Assembly: GCF_036417845.1 (NCBI RefSeq)
Contig: NC_089985.1
Location: 26,308,583 to 26,372,582, forward strand
Direction: 5' to 3'
DNA: 64,000 nt
From: Apteryx mantelli
Taxonomy: Eukaryota; Chordata; Aves; Apterygiformes; Apterygidae
In this document: positions 49,801 through 59,400 of the stretch, in pieces
Numbering within the stretch: position 1 is the stretch's first letter
How the letters are laid out: every line of letters begins with the position of its first letter
Notes under the pieces: generated by a model
What the model was told of the DNA's origin: nothing
Database searches by the model: none
Seen by the model: the letters and a program-made list of their open reading frames with translations, nothing else
Translations under genes and position numbers: made by a program

Positions 49801-50969
49801 TGGATATTACTCCACAAGTTATCATTAGAATTGTTTTAAAATTAAATTTTCATTTTTACAACATTTGTCTAAAAACTCTTAGTTCTTTAGTGCTACAGTA
49901 AATACTTTAAAATACAGAATAATTCTGTTTTCTCCCAATTTATATGAAGACTTTGAAATCTAAATATGAAGACACGTTAGCAGGAATTGATCTGGCCATA
50001 CCATGTTTGGCTAAGTCTTTCTGTTGTCTTTAGTGATGGTTAAGTTAGGTCATATAAATGCTAAGGAATCTAATTTATTGCTTTTAATTTTTTTCTACAT
50101 TCAGGCAAGTTTGTAAGTTCTTATGTTGATGTTAGTTTTGTTGCATGTGTACTGAAGCTTTTTTTTTTTAACTGAGTAAAAAGCTGTATAAATTGTGAAG
50201 AAAGAAGCTTTACATTTGACTGACTTTAAGCTTGACTTCAATATGACTACTTTCAGTAGTGTTTGTGTATGTAAATGCTTCATTTTCAAATTTATAAATA
50301 CAAATTTTAATTTCAGTAGCATTAAGTGTACTTATTGTTGCAGATATACTACAAAATTTTGTAAGATTTATCACTATAGATACACTATAAGTTTTGGGGG
50401 GTTGTTTGTTTTTACTTTCTTCCTGAAAATAATATAGCGGAAGTCATAAAGAATCCAGTCCTTCAGATATTTTCAACTGCACTGTAGTTTGATGGTATAT
50501 ATTCCTTCTGGGTTCTTTGACTCATGATACATATTCCTTTTAGGTTCTGACCAAGACAATCGGTTAGTGAACTCCATATCTCAACAAAGAAAACCTCACT
50601 GTATGTTGAGTGTACCTATTCCAGCAGAACCTTGCCAGATGTCTCAGTGTATTTCACATAACAGGTATGTGAAGTGACATTGCAGATTATTATTTTGATA
50701 AACTATTCATGTAAAGTGTAGAGACTAGGTGGTCATAACTTACAAAAACTCTGTTTTATGACTGATATATAGCAAAGCGTGCTAAACATCATACTAATCG
50801 TAAAACCTTAGTGTTGTGATTCTGTCTGAATCTTAATTAGTAAAGGAATATATTGTTATTTACATTGTAATGTTCTTTTTTTACCAGTTCTAATGCTGGG
50901 TCAAAGAAACCTGCTGGAGACAACAAGCCAAATCAGTGGGAGGAAAGTGACAAAGAAGAAACTGAATAA
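34680..50969 (+). CDS. SSX2IP: SSX2IP (ADIP/Msd1), spliced coding region
   Basis: Afadin- and alpha-actinin-binding protein, known as a centriolar-satellite and centrosome microtubule-anchoring protein that also acts at adherens junctions. Twelve phased exons: 34662-34808, 35050-35250, 35960-36070, 37363-37498, 39199-39274, 39360-39531, 43506-43656, 45294-45430, 45852-46025, 48325-48436, 50544-50664 and 50888-50969. From the first in-frame Met (34680, A at -3) they encode 533 residues. Hallmark stretches match human SSX2[57 protein letters not shown] and [13 protein letters not shown]. Much of residues 70-440 is charged, heptad-rich coiled coil. Human SSX2IP is 614 residues; here the C-terminal tail is clearly shorter. 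Whether translation begins upstream of 34662 is unresolved. Confidence 0.93.
35050..35250 (+). CDS. SSX2IP: SSX2IP coding exon (ELTTLGFPS...CYAKLK)
   Basis: 67 codons, phase 0 at both ends, acceptor TTACCAG, donor GTAGAA. It matches human ELTTFGFPSLYEESKGKE..., with three residues (TKR in human) missing after KGKE. Confidence 0.95.
35960..36070 (+). CDS. SSX2IP: SSX2IP coding exon (EQLELSKRE...NEKDE)
   Basis: 37 codons, phase 0 at both ends, acceptor TTTCTAG, donor GTGAGT. Coiled-coil sequence including [20 protein letters not shown]. Confidence 0.95.
37363..37498 (+). CDS. SSX2IP: SSX2IP coding exon (VQKLQNII...KKDKKI)
   Basis: 136 bases, phase 0 in, phase 1 out, donor GTAAGT. Highly conserved: [20 protein letters not shown] and [13 protein letters not shown]. 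Confidence 0.95.
38413..38434. repeat. Perfect 9-bp hairpin
   Basis: CTGGTTTAG, 4-base loop TTCA, CTAAACCAG in an SSX2IP intron. A similar half, CTGGTTCAG, recurs near 38474, so this could be the relic of a small inverted-repeat element. Confidence 0.7.
39199..39274 (+). CDS. SSX2IP: SSX2IP coding exon ([13 protein letters not shown]...TEA)
   Basis: 76 bases, phase 1 in, phase 2 out, donor GTGAGC. Encodes the conserved [20 protein letters not shown]. Confidence 0.95.
39360..39531 (+). CDS. SSX2IP: SSX2IP coding exon (RNEEEMYK...SEDGP)
   Basis: 172 bases, phase 2 in, phase 0 out, donor GTAAGT. A heptad-rich stretch with [17 protein letters not shown], ending in a Pro/Lys-rich linker. It is followed by a 4-kb intron. 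Confidence 0.95.
43506..43656 (+). CDS. SSX2IP: SSX2IP coding exon (VLSDLEED...VEKLDNQ)
   Basis: 151 bases, phase 0 in, phase 1 out. Encodes [19 protein letters not shown], near identical to human. Compared with human TGTVISDVEEDAG, a few linker residues are absent at the 5' edge. Confidence 0.95.
44790..44836. repeat. Compound TCTG/TG microsatellite
   Basis: Alternating blocks of TCTGTCTG and (TG)n repeated two to three times in an SSX2IP intron. Confidence 0.9.
45294..45430 (+). CDS. SSX2IP: SSX2IP coding exon (VSRVHSG...QQQLLQ)
   Basis: 137 bases, phase 1 in, phase 0 out. Encodes [20 protein letters not shown]. The acceptor follows a long T/C run (45269-45288). Confidence 0.95.
45852..46025 (+). 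CDS. SSX2IP: SSX2IP coding exon ([10 protein letters not shown]...RLGLE)
   Basis: 58 codons, phase 0 at both ends. The acceptor is CTGCAG before CAGCAG, a tandem NAG region allowing alternative use of one or two Gln codons. Encodes [14 protein letters not shown] and [16 protein letters not shown]. Confidence 0.95.
46750..47335 (+). mobile_element. Degraded L3/CR1-type LINE, 3' part
   Basis: The order of blocks follows the amniote L3/CR1 3' region: GATTAGAACTAGAGGGCAC, GGGTACTTTTTTACTCATCG, CTGCCACAGGAGATTGTGG, then GGTTCAAAAAGCAGTTGGC, and a terminal region resembling GGACAACTTGTCTGACTGAG ... TTCCTATGCTG. It lies wholly inside an SSX2IP intron in sense orientation. Confidence 0.75.
48325..48436 (+). 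CDS. SSX2IP: SSX2IP coding exon ending at a GC donor
   Basis: 112 bases, phase 0 in, phase 1 out. Encodes [20 protein letters not shown] through SAFLG. The donor is GCAAGT at 48437, not GT. Only this end gives GSSDQDN at the next junction, matching human GSSDWDN. The nearby GT at 48441 would shift frame into a stop. Confidence 0.85.
49182..49198 (+). repeat. Poly(C) run, 17 bases
   Basis: Seventeen consecutive C in an SSX2IP intron, and a G-quadruplex former on the minus strand. Confidence 0.95.
50544..50664 (+). CDS. SSX2IP: SSX2IP coding exon (SDQDNRLVN...CISHN)
   Basis: 121 bases, phase 1 in, phase 2 out, acceptor TTTTAG, donor GTATGT. Less conserved: [18 protein letters not shown], then a region about 16 residues shorter than human before CIS. 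Confidence 0.85.
50888..50969 (+). CDS. SSX2IP: SSX2IP terminal coding exon and stop
   Basis: 82 bases, phase 2 in, ending in TAA (50967-50969). Encodes [20 protein letters not shown] then DKEETE. Human has IKPNQVGGE at the matching place and continues about 35-40 residues further, so this bird protein stops early. Confidence 0.85.
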
Positions 50970-51170
50970 TGCACAAAGTCACAGGAAGACTTCTAGAGTT
51001 GGCACTCTTTGCTATGTAGAAACTTGCACATAGAACAACTGCCTTAGATTTCCTAGGGTTGCCTGTTGTTTTTTGTTAGAATAAGCATATGAACACATCT
51101 CTAAAGTGAAACAGAATGCTGTGAGTTTGATTATCCTTCTAGAAGATTATTTGGTGATCTGAGTTGTGGG

Positions 51171-51172
<2 letters not shown>

Positions 51173-51209
<37 letters not shown>

Positions 51210-51220
51210 CGCGCGCACAT
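51173..51220 (+). repeat. (GT)n-(GC)n Z-DNA-prone repeat
   Basis: About 16 GT units running into GCGTGCGCGCGCACAT, an almost perfect alternating purine-pyrimidine stretch inside the SSX2IP 3'UTR. Confidence 0.95.
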
Positions 51221-51790
51221 GGCTTTTATTTTTTAGACCGTTTCTTGCCTCTTTTTCTTGCAACTCTTGAAAGATGTTTATTTAAAAATATATAAAAGCT
51301 TTGATATTTTTCTAGTAACAGAAGCTCTGATTCTGTGAATGAAGCAATGGTTTGAAACTTTAACTGTAATGAAACACTCAGTCCTAATGTTTCCTTTCAT
51401 CACAGACAGAGATAGCACTTTTAGGAATTGTTTAATTATTGGAAACATTCATTTATGTCTCAAGTGTAACTGGCATTAAAAATTCTTTTGCCTCAACTTG
51501 AATGTACAGTATACTGTAGATTTTTAACAAAACAGGTTCTATATTTATTAAGTTGTGTGATTTGAAAATACCTCTTTGATATTTCAGATGACTTAAAGTG
51601 CAAGATCTTTATATATTTGTAAATAGACAAAGTAAGTGATTATGCTAAGATGCCATGAATGAAACACATGCATCCATAATATTATTTTACATGGTAATTT
51701 AAATTGTTTTATAGTGATACTCAGTTTACAGATGCATTAGGACTTTCAATGTTTCAGTCAGGAAACAAATTATTTCAAACATATCTGAAC

Positions 51791-51796
51791 AATAAA
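51791..51796 (+). terminator. SSX2IP: Poly(A) signal, proximal
   Basis: AATAAA followed by GT/T-rich sequence (GTTCTGTGTTTTGTGTG at about 51824), as expected for a cleavage/polyadenylation site. Confidence 0.65.
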
Positions 51797-51994
51797 TGTG
51801 TAAATCTATTCTAAGAAAGCCTGGTTCTGTGTTTTGTGTGCATTAGATTTTTAAGCTATCCTGGTTTTAGGGACAACGTTCACTACATCAACAAATCTGT
51901 CTGATGCTATTTTTGTATTTGTTTGTCTTTCCTTTTGGTTGACTCCAGAATTTGTTTGGTGTAGCCTTAGGGAAATCCACTTTGTTCATAACCT

Positions 51995-52000
51995 AATAAA
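51995..52000 (+). terminator. SSX2IP: Poly(A) signal, distal
   Basis: A second AATAAA about 200 bases further on. The downstream GT-rich element is weaker than at the first signal. Confidence 0.4.
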
Positions 52001-52020
52001 AGTAACCAAGATGAGATGCT

Positions 52021-54870
52021 TGAAAGTCTCCCTCACCTATGCACTTTTCTTTCCCTTGCCCATTACAAATCCATCTTCTCCTTTGATTCTTATGCCTTTG
52101 TGAACACTTGCATATAGCTCCAGCCCTAGTCTAACGGACCTTTTGGAAGGTGCCTAAGAAACTTTTGCCCTTTTCAGGGTAATAGAAAAGAAATTAACTC
52201 CAAAGCTTCGAGTCCTGTGTTTAAAAATGCATTGCTGCTGTGCCCCTTTATCTTCAGAATTGGATGTAATGTAGCGATTGAACTCCCTGAAAAAGTAGCA
52301 GTAGAATAACATAGGGAAGAAAGGAAAATGGAACTCTCCAAGGAGCTAAGATAGAAAACTTTGGAGTTTCTGCTGATTATCTCATTACCTTGAATTGCAG
52401 CTGGAGAAGAATTAATAGTCAGTGCAAACTTCTTACTTGTAGTATGGTTCTTGACAGAGCTTCTTTAAGGAAACAGAGTTGTGTGTATTAATCTTGTGGT
52501 CAGCTTTTTCTGCTGCATAGGCAAGACTTACAGCCTTTACTACAAACGGCAGCAGCATCATAGCTTTTCTGAAGTAGTCCTGATCCCCCACCTCCCACCC
52601 CCTCCAGTTCCCTCCCAATGAATAGGTGATCATTAGTGATATCTGCTGAAGTGGCTTAACAGTGTACAGGTACTGTTTGGCTTATATCTTCCCTACAACA
52701 CATTGGAGAGCTCTTGCCTGGTTTTTAGTTAGGGAAGAATAAAAATATATATTCTAAAACATTTAGGGATGCAAAGTGAAAAATGGAATGTGTTGGCAAT
52801 TTAGTGAGAGGACAGTGACTTGCATGTAGGACTCCTATTTTCAAACTAATAGATTACTCCAGCTCTTTAAATACATAGCCGTCGTCGTATCAACATGCCA
52901 GTAGGGGCTGCTGTTGTTTTAAAGTAATTAAGTTGTGTTTTCTGATGGTTTACTGGGCCATTTAAACACATTCTTGATGGATAATTTAGTTGAACTTTCT
53001 TACTAAACAGTTTTTCTTTATGGCAGTAATTTTAGAGTAGTAATGTCTTTAAAGAGCAAAATAATTTGCTTATTCATTTAGTCCATTGTACTTATTGAAT
53101 AATTAGCAACTAATAACCATTTTGTACTAATTTTTTGCTTTAAGATTCTGTATCCCATGTTATAGAAGTGGTAATTCATTTGAATGCCTTCATGGAAGAA
53201 CCAGCTGTGCCAGAAGTAGGTTATGCAGTTGAGTCCTGAGTTGACCTCGTAGACCTCGTGGAGGTTTTGAGTATAGATTCAGTCCCGTAACTGTGAAAGA
53301 GAACGGGTGTAGAGTTTTTGGATTACTCTATGCAGTGGTCAGGAAGCTTCTCAATCTGTAGCTAGTGCTAATAATGAATATTGCAAGTGGCCTTGTTGGT
53401 AGTATAGTGACACTGTTTCATCACAGCGAAGTATTAGAACTTTGTGGATCTTCAGAAACTGTTGAAGAGCAAAGGCGAGACAACTTGCAGGAGCTTGATA
53501 AAGGTGAGTGTCACTAGATACAGGTGCATACTTGAGATAATAGAAGTGGCCTACATTAGAAGGAACAAGAAGTACTGGCTACCAGCAACTGTGATTTGTA
53601 TGCTGTTATTTTTAGCTACATATGCATAATATTGAAAAGACTAGCAGTCCTGTGGTGCTTTATTTCGCAAAATCTTTCAACTATAATTTGCATTGCTTGC
53701 TGCTACCTCGGTTTCTTTTTCAGTCTTAATGAAAAGAGAGCATTTTTACCAAGAGCGTTAATCAGATTAGGTATGAGAACTTACTTTCCAGAATTCATTT
53801 ACAGTTCTTAAACTTCTTCCCTTTTTTTTTTTCCACTTTCAGTCGCAGTGGTTGAAGATGATACAGTATGGCTTTTGCAAAACACTGTATAGTAAAAAAA
53901 TCAATAAGTGAAAGTTGTACTTAAGAAAAAACTTCTTCCTGTTGAAAGTTACCATGGAATTTTGAAGGAAATAAACTCTGGCACATGCTTTTCTTTTTTG
54001 CCTCCCTTCAAAGCAGCCCTCTTCCTAATCTGAAGGACTGCTTCCAACAGCTTCTGCTGACCATTGCTCTACTCAGTTGCAGCAGGTCAAAAATATTTCC
54101 ATGTGTATGAAAAAATTCAGACTATCTCCTAGCTCTTCTCAGGGGTATTGTATGTACACTTCCACTGGGCCAAGGTAACTCTTTAATAAATCCACAGATA
54201 ATACCAATTTAAATGGGTTATTCTTGAAAGGAAAATAAAAAATACTTACAGTATAATCAAAATGCTAAATAGGATAAGGCTCAAATGTTTTAAGGATATC
54301 AGTCAGCGTATGTAGAATTAACTACTACTTGTGCTTCAGCTGTTTGGAATTTGCTGCTAGCACAATTGTTTTAGGTGTGAAGACGTGCAAGGCGTCTTGG
54401 TTTTACCTTCTTTCCCCTCCCCTCTCCATCTAATTTGGGAGAGAAATAAATAAGGTATGAAAGGGTGATATAATTGGATCCAAGAAATGATGCCCCCCCA
54501 AAATGCTCAAATTATATGATGATGGTTCATTATTTACTTTCAGACAGTACATCTGATCTCTAAAGTTCACTATCCCCAGCAAAGTTGCACTGAAATAAAA
54601 AATCCCATGGTATACACTGGGTTTTAGTTTTCACATTGACACTGAACTCATGTTGTTCAAGTCTTTTTTGAGTTGTACAAGACATACTTTTTAATGCAAC
54701 TGCAGTTAGTTGTAAGTTTGTGTTAAGGAAATGTTCAACTATAAAAATTAATTACAGTTGTATGGAAGAACTTGCCAGCATCATTGTGAAAAGTTTATCA
54801 CCTGAGGCACAACATGTGCTTGCCCCTCTTTAGCATAATAGTAGACTGATCATTATGGAGGAAAAAAAAT
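52021..54870. other. Intergenic SSX2IP-VTG2, nothing recognised
   Basis: Short intergenic stretch with no exon, promoter or LINE that I can support. Includes a small direct repeat GTAGACCTCGT-like at about 53247-53262. Confidence 0.45.
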
Positions 54871-54874
54871 TCAG

Positions 54875-55334
54875 TCTTCTGAAGTGAGCTGGATGGCAGT
54901 TCCCAAAATAGAGGTTGCACAACCCCAGGTTGAATTACAGTCCCCATGAAATCTATTTGAAAAAGCCAAGATTTGTTGGACTGACAAGCGGAGTGAAAGA
55001 GCGGTTGTTAGTGTGAAACTGTCGAAACTGCTGAAATAGAAAGAATCATTTTTGGTCATTAGAAGAGTCTTTACCAGAATTCATACTGTTGTGATTAATC
55101 TTCCTATATAACAGTAGGCATTGTGGGAACAGAAATAAAATGATTAAATTACTAGTATGTCAAGGATTTTAAGTTAGAGTAGAAGTCACAATGTTTGTGG
55201 CCTGAAACCTGCAGTTTATTGCAGTTCTTGAAGTTACTCCTCCAAAAATAGCCTTTAACTCATAAGCCCCTGTCCATTTTTTCTTGTATCTTCTTTTTTG
55301 TTGATCCATGTGCCATCCAGCTCACTTCAGAAGA
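54875..55334. repeat. Perfect 24-bp inverted repeat, 412-bp spacer
   Basis: The left arm 54875-54898 starts TCTTCTGAAGTGAG; the right arm 55311-55334 is its exact reverse complement (starts TGCCATCCAGCTCAC). The spacer is not itself palindromic, and the sequences outside the arms do not form a target-site duplication, so it is not a standard MITE. It lies about 1.1-1.5 kb upstream of the VTG2 start. Confidence 0.95.
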
Positions 55335-55764
55335 TTGTAACTTTTTCTTCTGGGTTGACAAGAAATCATTCCTCCTTTTTCATGATTATCAATCTATTGC
55401 CATGCTCAAGGAGGTCAAGCATATTTTTGTACCTCTCTGATTTCTGAAGACGGCTGACCCATTGCCTCCATGCGCTGACATTTCCAGAACAGAGCCCTTT
55501 TGTGAATGTGTTCCTGTGATGTCAGTGTAAATCAGTATTACTAATGAAGTTGGCTGCATGCCTACTTCAGTTCAGGTGCTTGGCTGCATTTGGTATTTGT
55601 TTCCTTAGGAAATACAAAAGTTCTAGCTAACTTGTGCTTCCATTCTCCCCTCTGCTGCTAAAAATCTCTGTTTTAATTGTTCACATTTGAACTGTCATTT
55701 ACCTTGGAAGATGCAATATTTACAGATTGCTTTTGAAATCTTTGTTCATTTAAAAAATATTCCT

Positions 55765-55777
55765 GGTCAGTGTGACC
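55765..55777. promoter_or_regulatory. VTG2: Perfect oestrogen response element
   Basis: GGTCAGTGTGACC, a perfect GGTCAnnnTGACC palindrome, at about -648 to -636 from the inferred VTG2 start. From memory, the chicken VTGII gene has its main ERE (GGTCAGCGTGACC) near -620. Only the spacer base differs. Confidence 0.92.
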
Positions 55778-56048
55778 TGAGCTGAAAGGACATGCTGGTC
55801 CTCTGATGAAAATAAATAAATTATATCTATCTGTATATCAATATGTCTCTATAAATACTATTCCTCAGTACGATGTTTAATGTGCTTTGGTGCATGTATC
55901 GGAATATTTTATCCTAGTCTCCTCTCTGCAGGGGTGACCATAATCCAATGCGGAGGAAAGAGAAAGAAAACAGGAAGCGTATATGCTACTGACCCTATTT
56001 TGTTAATTGGGCCACTATCAGTTAGATAACAGTTAGGGTCAGATGCCA

Positions 56049-56061
56049 GGTCAACATAACC
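56049..56061. promoter_or_regulatory. VTG2: Imperfect oestrogen response element
   Basis: GGTCAACATAACC at about -364 to -352, one change (A for G) from a perfect ERE palindrome. From memory this matches the imperfect ERE near -350 in chicken VTGII. It probably acts together with the upstream perfect site. Confidence 0.88.
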
Positions 56062-56295
56062 TGGGCAAAATCAACCCAATCTGTGGCAGAACCAAATACC
56101 AGCAGCCAGCCATGACTTAATCTAGGAAATTAAGTAATGTGTTTATTGTAAATTTATTGTAAACAGCCTAGTAAAAATGTTTTACTAGGAAAAGTGGAAA
56201 CTCTTAGACAACCCAGCAAAGGTTTTAAATAACAAAATCACTTGGATGCCAAGGTTTGACTTGATTTCCTTCATTCTATGTGAAGAGAATGTATG

Positions 56296-56304
56296 ATTGC
56301 AAAA
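56296..56304 (+). promoter_or_regulatory. VTG2: C/EBP-like site
   Basis: ATTGCAAAA at about -115 matches the TTGCnnAA half of liver-enriched C/EBP sites. Confidence 0.4.
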
Positions 56305-56312
56305 AGGGAGAT

Positions 56313-56324
56313 GTTTACATAAAC
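56313..56324 (+). promoter_or_regulatory. VTG2: VBP (PAR-bZIP) site
   Basis: GTTTACATAAAC at about -100 to -89. This is the sequence by which the liver factor VBP was defined on the chicken VTGII promoter. It also contains TGTTTAC, a forkhead (FOXA) core, at 56312-56318. Confidence 0.85.
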
Positions 56325-56358
56325 TGATAAAAAACTTGAGAATTCAGCAGAATACAGC

Positions 56359-56364
56359 CACGTG
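56359..56364. promoter_or_regulatory. VTG2: E-box CACGTG
   Basis: A palindromic CACGTG at about -54, suited to USF-type bHLH-zip factors, between the VBP site and the TATA-like box. Confidence 0.5.
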
Positions 56365-56380
56365 TTCCTGAGCATTCTTC

Positions 56381-56413
56381 CATAAAAGTCTCACCATATC
56401 TAGCAGGTCCTCA
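56381..56413 (+). promoter_or_regulatory. VTG2: VTG2 core promoter: TATA-like box and start
   Basis: CATAAAAG (56381-56388) lies about 30 bases before the A of CATTCACC at 56413, the likely cap site, leaving a very short 5'UTR of 13 bases before the ATG at 56426. The start is inferred from spacing and from resemblance to the chicken gene. Confidence 0.75.
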
Positions 56414-56425
56414 TTCACCTTCACT

Positions 56426-56465
56426 ATGCGGGGAATCATATTAACCCTTGTGTTTACGCTTGTGG
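56426..56465 (+). CDS. VTG2: VTG2 exon 1 (signal peptide)
   Basis: ATG plus 12 further codons and one base (phase 1), donor GTAAGC. Encodes MRGIILTLVFTLV. The start follows a 13-base leader. Confidence 0.93.
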
Positions 56466-59400
56466 GTAAGCTTACTTTTCCCTTCTTCATTTGCCTTTCC
56501 TGGAATTTCCTGGAGTTTGGTGAAAACAATTAGATTTGGACTGAACGTTACTCATGGGTCTTTCTCATCTCTTTCTGCAGGTAGCCAGAAGTTTGACATT
56601 GGTAAGTAAATTTACTTTTATAAGCTTCTTCAGTGACTTTGTTTTGATGACTATTAATTATTAGAATATGCTTACAACTATCGTGAAAATGGCTATTATT
56701 CCCCACAGACCCTGGATTTAGTAGCAGAAAGACTTACATTTACAGCTATGAAGGCTTTATGTTGAATGGGCTTCAAGAAAGAAGTTTAGCCAGAGCTGGC
56801 TTGCGCTTGAGCAGCAAACTAGAGATCAGCGGGCTATCAGAGAATACCTATCTCCTCAAGGTAGAGTGTCTTGTTCCAAAGAAAACACACCAAACAATCC
56901 TGAGTTATAAATCACATTTAAATAACTAATCTGTGTTGTAAGAAACCTGTAGGAAACAATCCTGAAGACTTAAAGAGCTCTGTAGATTTTAAAAAATGAT
57001 CTGCAAGCTGAGGTTTCAAAAGTGAGTAGTGATTTGGCATCCAGACATTTATGGACATTTGTTTTGCAAATCATTGGTAGCTTGTGCTTCTCAAAATTTC
57101 GTATCAGCATTGGAGGTGCCAAAATGAGGAGTCATTTTAGAAAATTTTGATTGTCAACACAAGGGACTCAAGCCTGCTCTGATTTTAAGATTTGATTTTA
57201 TTCTCATCACGTTTCCAACTCCTGTGGGAAGCCAAGACTTAGGTGTGTAAAATCATTGTCATGCAGGCAATTAATAAATGTAGGTTGTATTTGCACACTT
57301 GAAAAAAGTGAAAAATCATCAAAAAGGAGTGTGTAACAAAGTTTAATATTTGAATAATGCAGTAGAAGGTCTGTATGTAAGAAATCATACCTCCATTGAC
57401 ATTGGTAGGGATAGGGCCTGACCCATCCTAAATAAATACATTTCAGGCAAGTATTTTTATTCATCTATGTAATTTATTTACAAATGAGACCTTTTTGTAC
57501 CCTGAGTTCAGTGACAGAGCTCTCAGTGATTTTAGTAGAACTGTAGATCTTCTTTCATTAATGAAGGCAAGAATTCAAAATTATGAGCTAGAGATTGTGA
57601 TAGTTTTCATCCTGAAATTGTTATATTGTGTGTAATCCACCTGACCGTGCTCTCAGAGACACCAGTGTAAACTAGCAGTTACTTCACCAGAGTAACATTG
57701 CTTCTGATATACATTGTGCCTCTGTATGGGGAATTTTTTTTAATATAAATACATTATTCACTACAAGGTAATTAAAAAATAAAGTTGATTTAAGCAATTC
57801 ACAACTATGGGTGAAATTTGGCAACTTTTTTTTAGTCAAAACAAACTGCCAGTAAACATTTTGGGAGGAGAAGAATTAAAATGCAACATTTTAAACTATA
57901 TCTTTTTGAAATTTAGAATGATGTACACTTTTTAAATGTTAACTTTCACCTAAAGCAGAATAATATTTAGTTTAAGGCTAAAAATATGAAGAATTTTGTT
58001 TTAATCTTTTTTATTATTTTTTGAATCAGCCTTTTCTCCTATATAGTTAATGCAAGTATGATGTTTAAAATCTCACTACAAGATAATAATGATGTGTTAA
58101 CTGTTTTGTAACATAACACTACTGAGCCTACAGAGTTTATCCTGGTTTTAAAATAATAGTGTAAGCAAGAGAGGAAAGAATGAACTGCTGTATGCATACC
58201 TAAGCCAATATTTGGAAGAAAGAGTATATAACTAATGATGATGTTAATTTCTTCCAATCTGTTTGCATATTTAGTACCAAAGTAATGTTATTCACAAATA
58301 GAAATAAATGTATTTTCTAACTTTTCCTCTCAGATCCGCTCTCCGCAACTGGAAGAATACAATGGAATCTGGCCCAAGGATCCATTTACTCGATCTTCCA
58401 AAATGACCCAGATGTTGTCTTCGTGTCTTAACAAAACCTTCAGCTTTGACTACACTAGTGGACGGGTTGGAAACACGTATGCCCCAGAAGACTGCCCTGA
58501 TATGTGTACTAACATAGTGAAGGGAGTGCTGAACATGATGCAGTTGACCATTAAAAAATCACAGAATGTGTACGAATTGCAAGAGGTTCGTTTTTTCTTT
58601 TCTAAAACTATTTTACTGAAAGGATATATTCTTTTTGGGTGTTCTTCATTCAAGTTCATGTTTATCTGCATCTACTTTCAAACATCCATCATCAAACAGA
58701 AAGTCCATTTTCATTCACAGAAGAGAAAATGTATACATATGTGTTGAAGTAATTGCTTCTGTTGGAATTTTTTTAATATGTCTATATAATTGCTTTACTT
58801 AAAATGCAATACTTTCAAGAAAAAAGAATTATTAGCTATTAATTATTTGTTATATAACTTCCCTGGTACAGCTGCTTCATCTATTTTATCTGTTTACTGC
58901 TCATGTTAATTAATTGATTACTTTTTCATTTGAAACTCAGTTGACTTTTGTTCACATGTTTATTTTTCAGTTCAATAGAATTAAGCATGCGTAATGGTAG
59001 CAGATTTCAATACATAATTAAGACTGCTCAGAATATCCTTACCATCATACCGTGCTGTCAGAATCTCCATTCAGTAAATCTTCTCATGCAATGAAATCCG
59101 GATGTAATTAGGAAGTCTAATTATCTCTATTGACCTATGCAGGTTGGAATTGGAGGTGTTTGCCCTACAAGGTATGTTATCCAGGAAGACAGGAAGAATA
59201 GCCGAATGTATGTTACCAAAACCATAGACCAAAACAATTGCCAGGAAAATGTGATGACAAGTATTGGAATGGCTTACATCCGTCCTTGTCCTGTGGACAT
59301 GATGGTATGTAAGACCTGAACAGATCTGCCTAATATCAAGCACAGCCGTTATATTCCCATTCATTCTGTGGATTTCTTTGTCCTTGTTTAGAAAAGAAGA

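Larger units (their letters stand above)
50970..52020 (+). other. SSX2IP: SSX2IP 3'UTR
   Basis: From the TAA to the last plausible polyadenylation site. It holds a (GT)n run, AT-rich stretches, a Pumilio-type element TGTAAATA (51618-51625), and two AATAAA signals at 51791 and 51995. The first signal would give a UTR of about 0.84 kb, the second about 1.05 kb. Confidence 0.65.

Noticed and set aside
54865-55345. The inverted repeat as a standard MITE/hAT element
   Set aside because: The bases immediately outside the two arms do not form a direct duplication, and the left (CAG) and right (CAA) outer bases differ.
58403-58747. 114-codon ORF as an independent gene
   Set aside because: It is VTG2 exon 4 read in frame and then on into the intron; the exon ends at 58585.
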